NCBI GenBank assembly: GCA_020024235.1
Contig: JAHHUA010000022.1
Coordinates: 1-16,361 of the forward strand
DNA from: Oscillospiraceae bacterium
Lineage (GTDB): Bacteria; Bacillota; Clostridia; Oscillospirales; Ruminococcaceae
Direction: 5' to 3'
Length of the DNA: 16,361 bases
Made by a program: the position numbers and the translations under genes. Positions 6,861-14,765 of the stretch are shown here, in pieces; position 1 is the stretch's first letter, and the number at the start of each line of letters is the position of its first letter. The notes beneath the pieces were generated by a model. The model searched no databases and had not been told where the DNA came from. It saw only the letters and a program-made list of their open reading frames with translations.

Positions 6861-9242
6861 ATGATTTTATCATTAAGATGGTTAAATGAATTTGTAGATA
6901 TAAATGGAATTAATCCAAAAGAATTTTCCGAAAAAATGACCATGACCGGTTCAAAAGTAGAAGGCTATGAAATTGAAGGCAGCCAAATCAGCAAAGTAGT
7001 TGTGGGCAAGGTTTTATCCATTGAAAAACACCCCAACGCAGATTCTCTGGTTATCACACAAATTGATGCAGGACAAGGCGAACCTATACAAATTGTAACA
7101 GGAGCTAAAAATCTTTATGAAGGTGCAATAGTACCTGTATGTTTAGACGGCTGTACACTTCCCGGAGGCAAAAAAATCAAAAAAGGTAAACTTCGCGGTG
7201 AAGACAGCAACGGTATGCTTTGTTCTTTGGGTGAACTTGGTCTTACCAAAAATGATTTTCCATATGCTGTGGAAGACGGTATTTTTATTTTAAATGAAGA
7301 CTGCAAACTGGGACAGGATATTCAGTCTGCAATAGGTCTTAATGACACTGCTGTAGAATTTGAAATCACATCAAACCGTCCTGACTGTCTTTCTGTAATT
7401 GGTCTTGCAAGAGAAGCTGCAATTACATTTGACAAAGAACTTAAACTTCACACCCCTCAAGTAAAGGGCTGTGGCGGAAATATCAACGATATGCTGACAG
7501 TGGAAGTTAAAAATACTGAACTTTGTCCCAGATATTCCGCTAAAATTGTTAAGAATATTAAAGTTGAACCATCACCACGCTGGATGAGAGAAAGACTTCG
7601 CACTTCCGGTATAAGACCTATTAACAATATTGTGGATATTACAAACTATGTAATGCTGGAATACGGTCAGCCAATGCACGCATTTGACTACAAATATGTA
7701 CACGGCAAAAAAATAACTGTAAGAAATGCCCATGAAGGTGAAAAAATTGTAACTTTGGATAATATAGAAAGAACACTTTCTCCTGAAATGCTTGTTATTG
7801 CCGATGAAGAAGGCCCTTCCGCAGTAGCAGGTGTTATGGGTGGTGAATACAGCTCTATTATGGATGATACAGACACAATCGTATTTGAATCAGCTAATTT
7901 TATGAGAGGTCCAATCAGACGCCAAGCTAAAAAACTGGGTATGAGAACCGAAAGTTCCTCCAGATTTGAAAAAGGTTTGGATGCCGAAAACACAGTTAAA
8001 GCTCTTAACCGTGCCTGTGAACTTATTGAACTTTTGGGTGCCGGAGAAGTTGTTGACGGTATGATTGATATTGATAATTCTGACAAAACACCTCACATAG
8101 TTCCTTTTAACTGTGAATGGACAAATAATTTCCTGGGTATAAATATCACTGCTGATAAAATGCAGAAAATACTGGAAAAACTTGATATGAAAGTTGAAAA
8201 CGGAAATATCTATGCTCCAAGCTATCGCTCTGATATTGAAAACAAAGCTGATATTGCAGAAGAAATTGTAAGAATTTACGGTTACAACAATATTCCCAAT
8301 CAGGAACTAAAAGGCAGTGCCAAAGCAACTTTGACACCAATGCAGAAATTTGAAAGAACACTCAGCACCATTCTCATTGCTCAAGGTTTAAATGAAATTG
8401 TAACTTACTCTTTTATCAGCCCTAAATATTATGATAAAATAAATCTTCCTGCTGACAACAAACTCAGAAATTCCATTGTCATCAAAAACCCTTTGGGTGA
8501 GGATACCAGTGTTATGAGAACAACTGCTCTACCTTCCATGCTGAATATACTCTCCAAAAACTATAACAACAGAAACCAATATGCACATCTCTTTGAAATT
8601 TCCAAAGTTTATATTCCTACTGACACAGAAAACAACAAACTTCCTAAGGAAAAGAAAATGCTCACTATAGGTATGTATGGTAAAGACTTTGATTTCTTCA
8701 CAGTAAAGGGAATTTTGGAAACAATCACTGCAAAAACAGGAATTAAAACAAAATTTAAAGCAGCAGCAGAACATCCTTTTCTTCATCCGGGCAGAGCTGC
8801 CAACATATATTGCGGCGATACTCAGGTGGGATATATAGGTGAAGTACACCCACTTACTATGAACAGCTTTGACTTAGAAGTCCGCACCTATGTAGCTGTA
8901 ATTGACATTGAGGAACTTTTTAACAATATAACTCCAATGTCAAAATATGCTCCTATTCCAAAATATCCTACTATTGAAAGAGATTTAGCTCTTATCTGCG
9001 ATGAAAATATGCCTGTTATGGACTTGGAAGATGCTATGTCCTCTGCAGCAGGTTCCATTGTTGAAAAGATTGAACTTTTCGATATTTACAAGGGAAATCA
9101 AATTGCGGAACACAAAAAGAGTGTTGCATTTAATATTATTTTGCGTGCTTCTGACAGAACACTTACTGTGGAAGAAGCAGACAATGCCATTGCCAAAATG
9201 CTGAAAGCTGCTGAACAAATCGGTGCAGTTTTAAGATCTTAA
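6861..9242 (+). CDS. pheT: Phenylalanine--tRNA ligase beta subunit
   Basis: Structural, tRNA-binding and editing subunit of PheRS. The length of 793 residues is full. Domains in order: N-terminal segment (1-40), EMAP-like tRNA-binding OB fold (about 41-150, with VGKVLSIEKHPNADSL and DSNGMLCS), B3/B4 editing domain that clears mischarged Tyr-tRNA-Phe (about 205-385, with EITSNRPDCLSVIGLAREA at its border and RTESSSRFEKGLD near its end), B5 DNA-binding-like domain (about 405-475, ending EEIVRIYGYNNIP), a catalytic-like core without activity (about 480-690), and a C-terminal ferredoxin-like anticodon-binding domain from about 701 (KYPTIERDLALI) to the end. The start is supported by GAAAGGCGG nine bases upstream. 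It shares the pheS transcript; I see no terminator in the 65-nt gap. Confidence 0.98.
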   Translation: MILSLRWLNEFVDINGINPKEFSEKMTMTGSKVEGYEIEGSQISKVVVGKVLSIEKHPNADSLVITQIDAGQGEPIQIVTGAKNLYEGAIVPVCLDGCTLPGGKKIKKGKLRGEDSNGMLCSLGELGLTKNDFPYAVEDGIFILNEDCKLGQDIQSAIGLNDTAVEFEITSNRPDCLSVIGLAREAAITFDKELKLHTPQVKGCGGNINDMLTVEVKNTELCPRYSAKIVKNIKVEPSPRWMRERLRTSGIRPINNIVDITNYVMLEYGQPMHAFDYKYVHGKKITVRNAHEGEKIVTLDNIERTLSPEMLVIADEEGPSAVAGVMGGEYSSIMDDTDTIVFESANFMRGPIRRQAKKLGMRTESSSRFEKGLDAENTVKALNRACELIELLGAGEVVDGMIDIDNSDKTPHIVPFNCEWTNNFLGINITADKMQKILEKLDMKVENGNIYAPSYRSDIENKADIAEEIVRIYGYNNIPNQELKGSAKATLTPMQKFERTLSTILIAQGLNEIVTYSFISPKYYDKINLPADNKLRNSIVIKNPLGEDTSVMRTTALPSMLNILSKNYNNRNQYAHLFEISKVYIPTDTENNKLPKEKKMLTIGMYGKDFDFFTVKGILETITAKTGIKTKFKAAAEHPFLHPGRAANIYCGDTQVGYIGEVHPLTMNSFDLEVRTYVAVIDIEELFNNITPMSKYAPIPKYPTIERDLALICDENMPVMDLEDAMSSAAGSIVEKIELFDIYKGNQIAEHKKSVAFNIILRASDRTLTVEEADNAIAKMLKAAEQIGAVLRS

Positions 9243-9303
9243 ACTAAAACTGATTTCATTATTAAAACAGCAAAGCTTTTAATTTACCAATCAGCACAGC
9301 AAA

Positions 9304-9379
9304 AAAACTACAGTTAAGTGTAACCTATGAAAAATTTAACTTAATTTTTCTCATTGGTTATTAACTGTAGTTTTATTTT
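9304..9379 (+). terminator. Long imperfect hairpin after pheT, probable terminator
   Basis: A 14-bp perfect outer stem (9304-9317 with 9361-9374: AAAACTACAGTTAA against its complement) continues after a GTG bulge into TAACC/GGTTA, then ATG/CAT and AAAAATT/AATTTTT, giving about 29 pairs in 71 nt around a TAACTT loop. TTTTATTTT follows. It lies about 60 nt after the pheT stop, so termination of pheST is the simplest reading, but it is longer than the other terminators here and could be a small palindromic repeat copy. Confidence 0.65.
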
Positions 9380-9419
9380 GACAATTTTGTTGCGAAATTA
9401 ATAAATTTTAATTATTCAC

Positions 9420-9448
9420 TTGATTATTAATTATATTTATTGTATAAT
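9420..9448 (+). promoter_or_regulatory. Promoter of ireB
   Basis: TTGATT (9420-9425), a 17-nt spacer, then a perfect TATAAT (9443-9448). The start near 9455 gives ireB a leader of about 40 nt. A second TTGACA lies at 9378-9383 but has only a poor -10 partner. Confidence 0.7.
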
Positions 9449-9496
9449 AAATATTGAAATAATTGTTCTAAATACTCATTTAAAGAGGTGATATAT

Positions 9497-9742
9497 ATGG
9501 ATGACCGCACTATATCTTTTTCTATTCACAAAGACAAAGAATTGGAAGTTAAAAATATTTTGACAACTGTTTATGATGCTTTAAGACAAAAAGGTTATAA
9601 CCCCATAAATCAAATTGTAGGTTATATTTTGTCCGAAGACCCAACCTATATAACCACCTACAACAATGCAAGAAGTCTTATACGCAAAATAGACCGTGAT
9701 GAACTTCTTCAGTTGCTGGTTAAGTCTTATTTAAGTAATTAA
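9497..9742 (+). CDS. ireB: IreB family regulatory phosphoprotein (UPF0297)
   Basis: An 81-residue cytosolic regulator. In Enterococcus faecalis, IreB is a substrate of the PASTA-type Ser/Thr kinase IreK and dampens cephalosporin resistance, being phosphorylated on N-terminal threonines. Here the family core is clear: VYDALRQKGYNPINQIVGYILSEDP, then YNNARSLIRKIDRDELLQLL. A candidate phosphorylatable Thr5 lies in MDDRTISFSI. I start it at the ATG at 9497, six bases after AGAGGTG; the GTG at 9488 lies inside that Shine-Dalgarno site. In many Firmicutes ireB sits between alaS and ruvX; here it follows pheT, from its own promoter, and precedes an unknown gene. The kinase is not in this window. Confidence 0.95.
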   Translation: MDDRTISFSIHKDKELEVKNILTTVYDALRQKGYNPINQIVGYILSEDPTYITTYNNARSLIRKIDRDELLQLLVKSYLSN

Positions 9743-9750
9743 TTTTTTAG

Positions 9751-9785
9751 AGCAGTATCAAAATTTGGTACTGCTTTATGTTTCA
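9751..9785 (+). terminator. Weak intrinsic terminator or hairpin between ireB and the hypothetical gene
   Basis: AGCAGTATC (9751-9759) pairs with GGTACTGCT (9767-9775), with one T-G pair and an AAAATTT loop. The downstream T-tract is interrupted (TTTATGTTT), so some read-through into the next gene 30 nt away is likely. On the opposite strand it is followed by a run of A and T. Confidence 0.55.
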
Positions 9786-9814
9786 GCACACTAATTAAAA
9801 CGGAGGTGTATTTT

Positions 9815-10141
9815 ATGGCTGGAAAAAAACAAAACAGCAACCCTTTTATCAGTTACCATGGAAAGCCTTTGGTAAGACAGGGTAACACCATATATTATGG
9901 ATTTCCCTATGAAAAATATATTGCCATGCTGCAAATTCTCGGCACGGAAAATAAATATGGTGAAGAAATGTCAACAGATGTATCTGTGGCACTTATTTCC
10001 ACAGATGAATCCTTGCCCATGCCAAAAAGAATTATAGATACCACAGTAAAAAAAGGCCTTTACCCAGCTTTGTTAATTGCAAATATTTGGCTTGAACGCA
10101 AACTTTCCGAGGAAAAAAACGAAACCAAAATCGAGGCATAA
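9815..10141 (+). CDS. Conserved clostridial hypothetical protein
   Basis: A 108-residue soluble protein of unknown function, with no signal peptide, membrane helix or cysteine. CGGAGGTG (9801-9808), six bases upstream, fixes the ATG at 9815. The pattern FISYHGKPLVRQGNTIYYG, then MLQILGT, then VALISTDESLP, then KKGLYPALLIANIWLERKL resembles an uncharacterised family of about 100 residues that I recall from Clostridia; I know no function for it. The first half (about 12-70) looks like beta strands, with the FxxxxGKPLVRxGxxIYYG block as its signature. The C-terminal third is a likely amphipathic helix ending in a charged tail (SEEKNETKIEA). It is separated from ireB by a leaky-looking hairpin, so it may share the ireB promoter. 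Confidence 0.75.
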   Translation: MAGKKQNSNPFISYHGKPLVRQGNTIYYGFPYEKYIAMLQILGTENKYGEEMSTDVSVALISTDESLPMPKRIIDTTVKKGLYPALLIANIWLERKLSEEKNETKIEA

Positions 10142-10456
10142 TATGCCAAATACAATTAATATAACTAACTGCAAATTTGATGTGTACAGTAGACTTTGGC
10201 AGCAGATTTTAATAAGCTTTATCAAAACTTCTGACTTTACAAAATAGAACTTATGTTTGTAGGAGAAGATACAGCTATCCCCCTATAATTTATCTAAGGC
10301 AAACATCACTAGAGTATATGTAAACTGTCTGTCATATTGGATAGATATTTGGCTGGAAAATACCGGACCCATAACCCTACAGAGTTTAATTTACAAATAC
10401 CAAAAATAACATTACAATTTATACTTAAAGCCAAATAAATGCAGTTAAATAGATTA
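10142..10456. other. Unexplained 315-nt intergenic stretch, possibly a structured RNA or decayed gene
   Basis: No frame here has a start codon with a ribosome binding site; the longest is a 34-codon ATG frame at 10143-10247 lacking one. Two long-range helices can be drawn on the plus strand. ATGTTTG (10253-10259) pairs with CAAACAT (10300-10306), with an inner AGATA (10267-10271) pairing TATCT (10291-10295). TAAACT plus CTGT (10321-10332, GT bulged) pairs with ACAGAGTTTA (10379-10388). A terminator follows directly. I find no clear promoter, so it could be the 3' UTR of the gene before it, a separate RNA, or a remnant. It matches no RNA family that I recognise. Confidence 0.35.
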
Positions 10457-10490
10457 TCCCCACACCTTTATGATGTGGGGAATATTTTTA
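10457..10490 (+). terminator. Intrinsic terminator ending the region downstream of the hypothetical gene
   Basis: TCCCCACA (10457-10464) pairs with TGTGGGGA (10474-10481) around CCTTTATGA, followed by ATATTTTT. The T-run lies on the plus-strand side, so it mainly serves plus-strand transcription, about 315 nt after the last plus-strand stop codon. It also lies just beyond the end of the minus-strand peptidase gene. Confidence 0.8.
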
Positions 10491-10514
10491 GGAAATTATA
10501 AATATCAGGTATTT

Positions 10515-11810
10515 TTATTTCTGTAATTCTTTTACTGTTAAAAGCAAAATCTTAACACCTTTGATAAGACTTTCTTCATTTATATCAAATTTCGGATTGT
10601 GATGAGGTGCAGCAAGTTCGGTTCCAATCATCATATAATGACTTTTACCACCATGATTTTGAACTCTTTGCATTATAAAAGTAACATCTTCCGATGCACC
10701 AAAATCACAATTATTAATAACCTGGTGGTTTGGGTAAAGTTCTTTTACAATTTTTTCGCAAATATCTGCCAGTTCTCCGTCACTTTCGGCTCCGGGAGCT
10801 TCACCAACCAGTCTTATATCAGCTCTTACACCATACATATCAGAAATATTTCCCATTACTTTTACACATTCATGGTATATATCATCACAGATTTCGTTGG
10901 TTTCTCCACGAACTTCCATTTTAATATCTATTTTATCCGGTATAACATTTCTTGCTGTACCACCGTTTATTGCTCCCACATTTACACGGCGAGAACCTCT
11001 GCCGTCCTGACAAAGAGTGTACATTGAAGTAATTGCTGTTGCAGCTGCTAAAAGAGCATTATTTCCAAGCTGTGGTGAAACACCTGCATGAGAAGATTTT
11101 CCGTAAAAAGTAACATGTATTTTCTTAGTGGCAAGAAAACCTTTTACCCCCACAATATCTTTATCAAATTTATCAGCTTTTATACCCAAATGAGCTGATA
11201 AAAAATAATCTGTATCTTTTAGCAAATCGCTTTGTGAAAAACTTTTCCCACCTGCAACGGTTTCTTCCCCGGCTTGAAAAATAAATATAATTTTACCGCA
11301 AAGTTCAGATTTAATCTCACTTATAATTTTAGCAAGAATAATTCCCATAGCCATATGACCATCATGCCCGCAGCAATGAGCTTTCCCGTAGTTTACTGAG
11401 GAAAACCCTTCTTTATAGGGTTTGTGATTGTCATCTGTGCTTTCTATAACTTCAATGGCATCTATATCAAAACGAAGTGCTATGGTTTTTCCGGATTTTC
11501 CTGTGTCTAAAACAGCGGCAAGCCCTGTATATCCCCCTGATTTTTCCAAATAATCAAGGTTTCCACCGTTTTTTAAGGCAAAATCCTTAGCTTCATCTAT
11601 TTCTGACTTGGTAGGGTAATTCATCACAAAATCCTCTTTTAAAACTTCATTTCCATAATAAACAGAATATCCAAAACTGCTTAAATATTCGCCGATTTTA
11701 CCTGTAGTGCGAAATTCTCTCCAATAGGCCTCCGGGTATTTGTGGAAATCCCGTCTTATTGCTACTATATTTTCTTTTTCATTTTCACATAATTTTATTA
11801 AATCTGTCAT
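10515..11810 (-). CDS. M20 family metallo-amidohydrolase, AbgA-like (aminobenzoyl-glutamate hydrolase type)
   Basis: A zinc/manganese-type peptidase of the M20D group that cleaves an amide bond in small N-acyl amino acids or dipeptides. The length is 431 residues from the ATG at 11810; upstream in-frame TTG codons at 11813 and 11819 are less likely, although the nearest Shine-Dalgarno-like site (GCAGG) is somewhat distant. Metal-ligand motifs: AHCCGHDGH (144-152; Cys147, His149), AGEE (180-183), SAHLG with His207, and APHHNPKFD (401-409). The dimerisation lid spans about 225-335 and starts with the ATKKIHVTFYGKSSHAG segment. The long N-terminal insertion, YTGLAAVLDTGKSGK and HKPYKEGFSSVNYG resemble E. 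coli AbgA, which with AbgB hydrolyses p-aminobenzoyl-glutamate. No abgB or abgT is adjacent, so the substrate is uncertain. It diverges from cca with a 47-nt gap. Confidence 0.88.
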   Translation of the reverse strand: MTDLIKLCENEKENIVAIRRDFHKYPEAYWREFRTTGKIGEYLSSFGYSVYYGNEVLKEDFVMNYPTKSEIDEAKDFALKNGGNLDYLEKSGGYTGLAAVLDTGKSGKTIALRFDIDAIEVIESTDDNHKPYKEGFSSVNYGKAHCCGHDGHMAMGIILAKIISEIKSELCGKIIFIFQAGEETVAGGKSFSQSDLLKDTDYFLSAHLGIKADKFDKDIVGVKGFLATKKIHVTFYGKSSHAGVSPQLGNNALLAAATAITSMYTLCQDGRGSRRVNVGAINGGTARNVIPDKIDIKMEVRGETNEICDDIYHECVKVMGNISDMYGVRADIRLVGEAPGAESDGELADICEKIVKELYPNHQVINNCDFGASEDVTFIMQRVQNHGGKSHYMMIGTELAAPHHNPKFDINEESLIKGVKILLLTVKELQK

Positions 11811-11857
11811 CAATATCAAACCTGCCTTATATATTAAATTTTGAAAGGATTGCTTTT

Positions 11858-13204
11858 ATGAAAATAAATCTTGAATCAGGTGCTGAATATATTATCAGCT
11901 GCCTAATGAAAAACGGTTTTGAAGCCTTTGCAGTAGGTGGCTGCATAAGAGACAGCTTAATGGAAAAAATTCCCTTTGATTGGGATATATGTACCTGTGC
12001 CACACCTAATGAAACCGTGGATTTATTTGAAAATCTCGGTGTAAAAACTTTTAAAACAGGTTTACAGCATGGAACTGTTACCCTTTTATACAATAACAAA
12101 ACTTATGAAGTTACCACCTATCGTGTAGAAGGTAATTATTTTGACAGTCGACACCCCGAAAGTGTTAATTTTGTGAGAAACTTAACAGAGGATTTAGCCC
12201 GTCGGGATTTTACGGTAAATGCCATGGCATATAACAGAGAAACAGGTTTAGTGGACTGTTTCGGCGGTCAAAATGATATAAAAAATAAAATTATCCGTGC
12301 TGTAGGAAATCCTCATAAAAGATTTTCCGAAGACGCTTTACGAATTTTACGATGTTTAAGATTTTCCTCGGTTTTAGGTTTTAAAATAGAAAAATCCACA
12401 GCAAATGCAGCCTGCAACCTGGCTCCAACTCTCAGAAATATTTCTGCTGAAAGAATAAATACCGAATTTTCCAAAATTATAACAGGAATAAATGCTGAAT
12501 ATATTCTTTTACATTACACAGATATTATGACAGAATTTATCCCCGAAATCAAGTCCATAACAGGTTTTGAACAGCATAATATTCATCATATTTATGATGT
12601 TTGGACACATACTGTTAAAACTGTAATAAACTCACCCCAAGACCTTATTTTAAGGCTCACAATGCTGTTTCATGATATAGGTAAACCCCAATGTTTTACA
12701 ATGGAAAAAGATGGAATGGGACATTTTTACGGACACGCAGACATAAGTGCTGATATTGCAGCAAAAATTTTAACAAGGCTTCGTTATGACAATGAAACAA
12801 TAAAAACTGTTACCAAACTTATTCATTACCACGATATACAATTAAATGCAACAGAAAAATCCGTAAAAAAACTTCTTAACAAACTGGGAGAAAGGCAATT
12901 TGACCTGCTTTTGGAAGTAAAACGAGCTGATACTTTAGGCTTAAACCCGATTTACCATAAAGAAAGACTTAAATTTTTTGATGAAATAGCCGAAATAAAG
13001 ACAAAAATTCTCACAGAAAAACAATGTTTTTCACTTAAAGATTTAGCGGTAAAAGGGGGCGATTTAATGGAAATAGGTATTCCCAAAGGCCCTGTAATAG
13101 GCAAAATTTTAGATGAAATTTTAAATTTGGTTTTGGATAACAAGCTTATAAATGATAAAGATGAAATTATAAAATATGTAAAGGAAAAATTTCTGAAAGT
13201 ATAA
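11858..13204 (+). CDS. cca: CCA tRNA nucleotidyltransferase with HD domain
   Basis: Adds or repairs the 3' CCA end of tRNAs using CTP and ATP. It has 448 residues, starting at an ATG preceded by GAAAGGAT; the frame runs open upstream into the divergent gene, but that part lacks a start with a ribosome binding site. The class II nucleotidyltransferase head carries AVGGCIRD (25-32), the catalytic pair Asp41/Asp43 in FDWDICT, EVTTYRVEG, LARRDFTVNAMAY (113-125) and the nucleotide-selecting region EDALRILRCLRF (158-169). An HD phosphohydrolase-like domain follows: MLFHDIGKP with His272/Asp273, then YGHADIS and HYHD. Firmicute enzymes with an HD domain are common; whether it keeps phosphatase activity cannot be told here. 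The gene is alone on its strand and ends at a strong terminator, convergent with gatB. Confidence 0.96.
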   Translation: MKINLESGAEYIISCLMKNGFEAFAVGGCIRDSLMEKIPFDWDICTCATPNETVDLFENLGVKTFKTGLQHGTVTLLYNNKTYEVTTYRVEGNYFDSRHPESVNFVRNLTEDLARRDFTVNAMAYNRETGLVDCFGGQNDIKNKIIRAVGNPHKRFSEDALRILRCLRFSSVLGFKIEKSTANAACNLAPTLRNISAERINTEFSKIITGINAEYILLHYTDIMTEFIPEIKSITGFEQHNIHHIYDVWTHTVKTVINSPQDLILRLTMLFHDIGKPQCFTMEKDGMGHFYGHADISADIAAKILTRLRYDNETIKTVTKLIHYHDIQLNATEKSVKKLLNKLGERQFDLLLEVKRADTLGLNPIYHKERLKFFDEIAEIKTKILTEKQCFSLKDLAVKGGDLMEIGIPKGPVIGKILDEILNLVLDNKLINDKDEIIKYVKEKFLKV

Positions 13205-13210
13205 CAAATA

Positions 13211-13257
13211 CCCGAAAAACACATAAATTTAATCTGTGTTTTTCGGGCTGTTTTTTT
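13211..13257 (+). terminator. Strong intrinsic terminator after cca
   Basis: A perfect 13-bp stem, CCCGAAAAACACA (13211-13223) with its complement at 13235-13247, has an 11-nt loop and is followed by CTG and seven T. It begins six bases after the cca stop. For the convergent gatB it could work only weakly, as the far side lacks a T-run. The remaining gap to gatB (13258-13311) shows nothing further beyond a weak ACAGA/TCTGT hairpin. Confidence 0.9.
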
Positions 13258-13311
13258 AATTATATTTTGGTAAATTAAGACATTACACTTATTACAGAGT
13301 TTCAGTTTCTG

Positions 13312-14754
13312 TTATGCGTTCATCAAATGCTTTTCCATAAGTTCTTTCAAAATAGCAGGGTTGCCCTTGCCTTTGGAGGCTTTCATACATTGTCCTACCA
13401 GGTATCCCATTACATTGGTTTTACCGTTTTTATAGTCCTCCAGTGCCTTTGGATTAGCCTCAATTACAGATTTAACCACATCTTCCAATGCGTTATTATC
13501 GCTGATTTGACCAAGTCCCTTTTCGTTTACAACTTCTTTTGCAGTTTTATCTGTAAACATAATTTCTTCAATGATAACTTTACCTGACGCATTGGAAATT
13601 TCCTTGCTTTCAATCATCTGAATCATACTGCAAAGATTTTCTGCATTAAGCTTGGTGTCAGAAATTTTAATGTTCTTTTCGTTGAGTATTCTGGAAATAT
13701 CTCCTAAAATCCAGTTGGATACATTCTTAGGTTCACAGTTCTTTTTTGCCATACATTCTTCAAAAAATTCAGCTTTATCTGGGTTTTCCATAAACAAATT
13801 GGAATCAAAAAGCGGAAGTTTATAGTCGTGCATATAGCGGAGAATCATGTGATTAGGAAGCTCAGGCAAAGTTTCTTTCAGCTTTTGAACTCTTTCTTCA
13901 GGAACATTAATTGTAAGAAGGTCAGGTTCAGGAAAATATCTGTAATCCTGAGCATCTTCTTTGGAACGCAAAAGGAAGTTAACACCTTTAGCATCATCCC
14001 ATCTTCTTGTTTCCTGCAAAATTACTCCGCCTTTTTCCAAAATCTCTATTTGGCGGTTTGCTTCATAGTCAATAGCTCTTACTGTACCGTTAAAGCTGTT
14101 TACATTTTTCATTTCAACTCTTGTTCCAAATTCTTTGCTGCCCTTTGGCATTACAGATACATTTACATCACATCTGATAGAACCTTCCTGCATTTTGCAG
14201 TCAGAAATTCCAATATATTGAAGAATAGATTTTATAGATTCCAAATATGCTTTAGCATCAGCGGAACTTCTCATATCAGGTTCGGAAACAATTTCAATAA
14301 GAGGTACACCGCTTCTGTTAAAGTCAACCAGAGAACCTTCAAAACTGTCATCATGAATGAGTTTTCCGGCATCTTCCTCAATATGTATTCTGGTTATACC
14401 AAAACGCTTTGTATTGCCTTCATCATCTATAATTGCATCTATATGACCATTTTCACAAAGAGGTACATCAAACTGTGAAATCTGATAAGCTTTAGGTGTA
14501 TCAGGATAAAAGTAATTTTTTCTGTCTTGTTTACATATTCTGTTTATTTTACATCCACAGGCATGACCCATTTTAATGGCATAATCCACTACTTTTTTAT
14601 TAAGTGTGGGCAAAGCACCTGGAAGTCCCATACATACAGGACAGCAATTTGTATTTACCTCTGCACCGAATTCATTCTTACAGCCGCAGTAAATTTTTGT
14701 TTTGGTATTAAGTTCGGCATGGACTTCCAAACCTACAACTATTTCATATTCCAT
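13312..14754 (-). CDS. gatB: Asp/Glu-tRNA(Asn/Gln) amidotransferase subunit B
   Basis: The kinase and tRNA-binding subunit of GatCAB. It phosphorylates the side-chain carboxylate of Glu-tRNA-Gln (and, in many bacteria, Asp-tRNA-Asn) with ATP, ready for ammonia from GatA. The length of 480 residues is typical. The N-terminal cradle starts EIVVGLEVHAELNTKTKIYC, with active-site Glu10 and His12, followed by the zinc cysteines 23, 25, 38 and 41 (YCGC, CCPVC). DRKNYFYPDTPKAYQISQ and HIEEDAGKL are family hallmarks. The C-terminal YqeY-like tRNA-binding tail ends with GYLVGQCMKASKGKGNP. AGGAGG seven bases upstream sets the start. It lies 11 nt after gatA in the same operon and is its last visible gene. 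Confidence 0.98.
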   Translation of the reverse strand: MEYEIVVGLEVHAELNTKTKIYCGCKNEFGAEVNTNCCPVCMGLPGALPTLNKKVVDYAIKMGHACGCKINRICKQDRKNYFYPDTPKAYQISQFDVPLCENGHIDAIIDDEGNTKRFGITRIHIEEDAGKLIHDDSFEGSLVDFNRSGVPLIEIVSEPDMRSSADAKAYLESIKSILQYIGISDCKMQEGSIRCDVNVSVMPKGSKEFGTRVEMKNVNSFNGTVRAIDYEANRQIEILEKGGVILQETRRWDDAKGVNFLLRSKEDAQDYRYFPEPDLLTINVPEERVQKLKETLPELPNHMILRYMHDYKLPLFDSNLFMENPDKAEFFEECMAKKNCEPKNVSNWILGDISRILNEKNIKISDTKLNAENLCSMIQMIESKEISNASGKVIIEEIMFTDKTAKEVVNEKGLGQISDNNALEDVVKSVIEANPKALEDYKNGKTNVMGYLVGQCMKASKGKGNPAILKELMEKHLMNA

Positions 14755-14765
14755 TTTTATTCCTC

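Noticed and set aside
9378..9407. Perfect TTGACA box upstream of ireB
   Set aside because: At 17-18 nt spacing only ATAAAT or TAAATT follows; the TTGATT/TATAAT pair at 9420-9448 is better and closer to the gene.
10143..10247. 34-codon ATG frame directly after the hypothetical gene
   Set aside because: It has no ribosome binding site of its own and no recognisable composition or motif; the ATG adjacent to the stop codon could allow coupling, but nothing else supports a protein.
10454..10464. TTATCCCCACA resembling a DnaA box
   Set aside because: It is one imperfect copy that forms one arm of a terminator hairpin; no box cluster or AT-rich unwinding element indicates an origin.
11759..11857. 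N-terminal extension of the cca frame by 33 codons
   Set aside because: It overlaps the divergent peptidase gene, lacks a ribosome binding site, and the ATG at 11858 has GAAAGGAT upstream and gives the normal protein start.
13828..14478. Plus-strand open frame of 216 codons inside gatB
   Set aside because: It is antisense to a fully conserved gatB; rich in Phe, Ser and Asn, with no ribosome binding site or family match.
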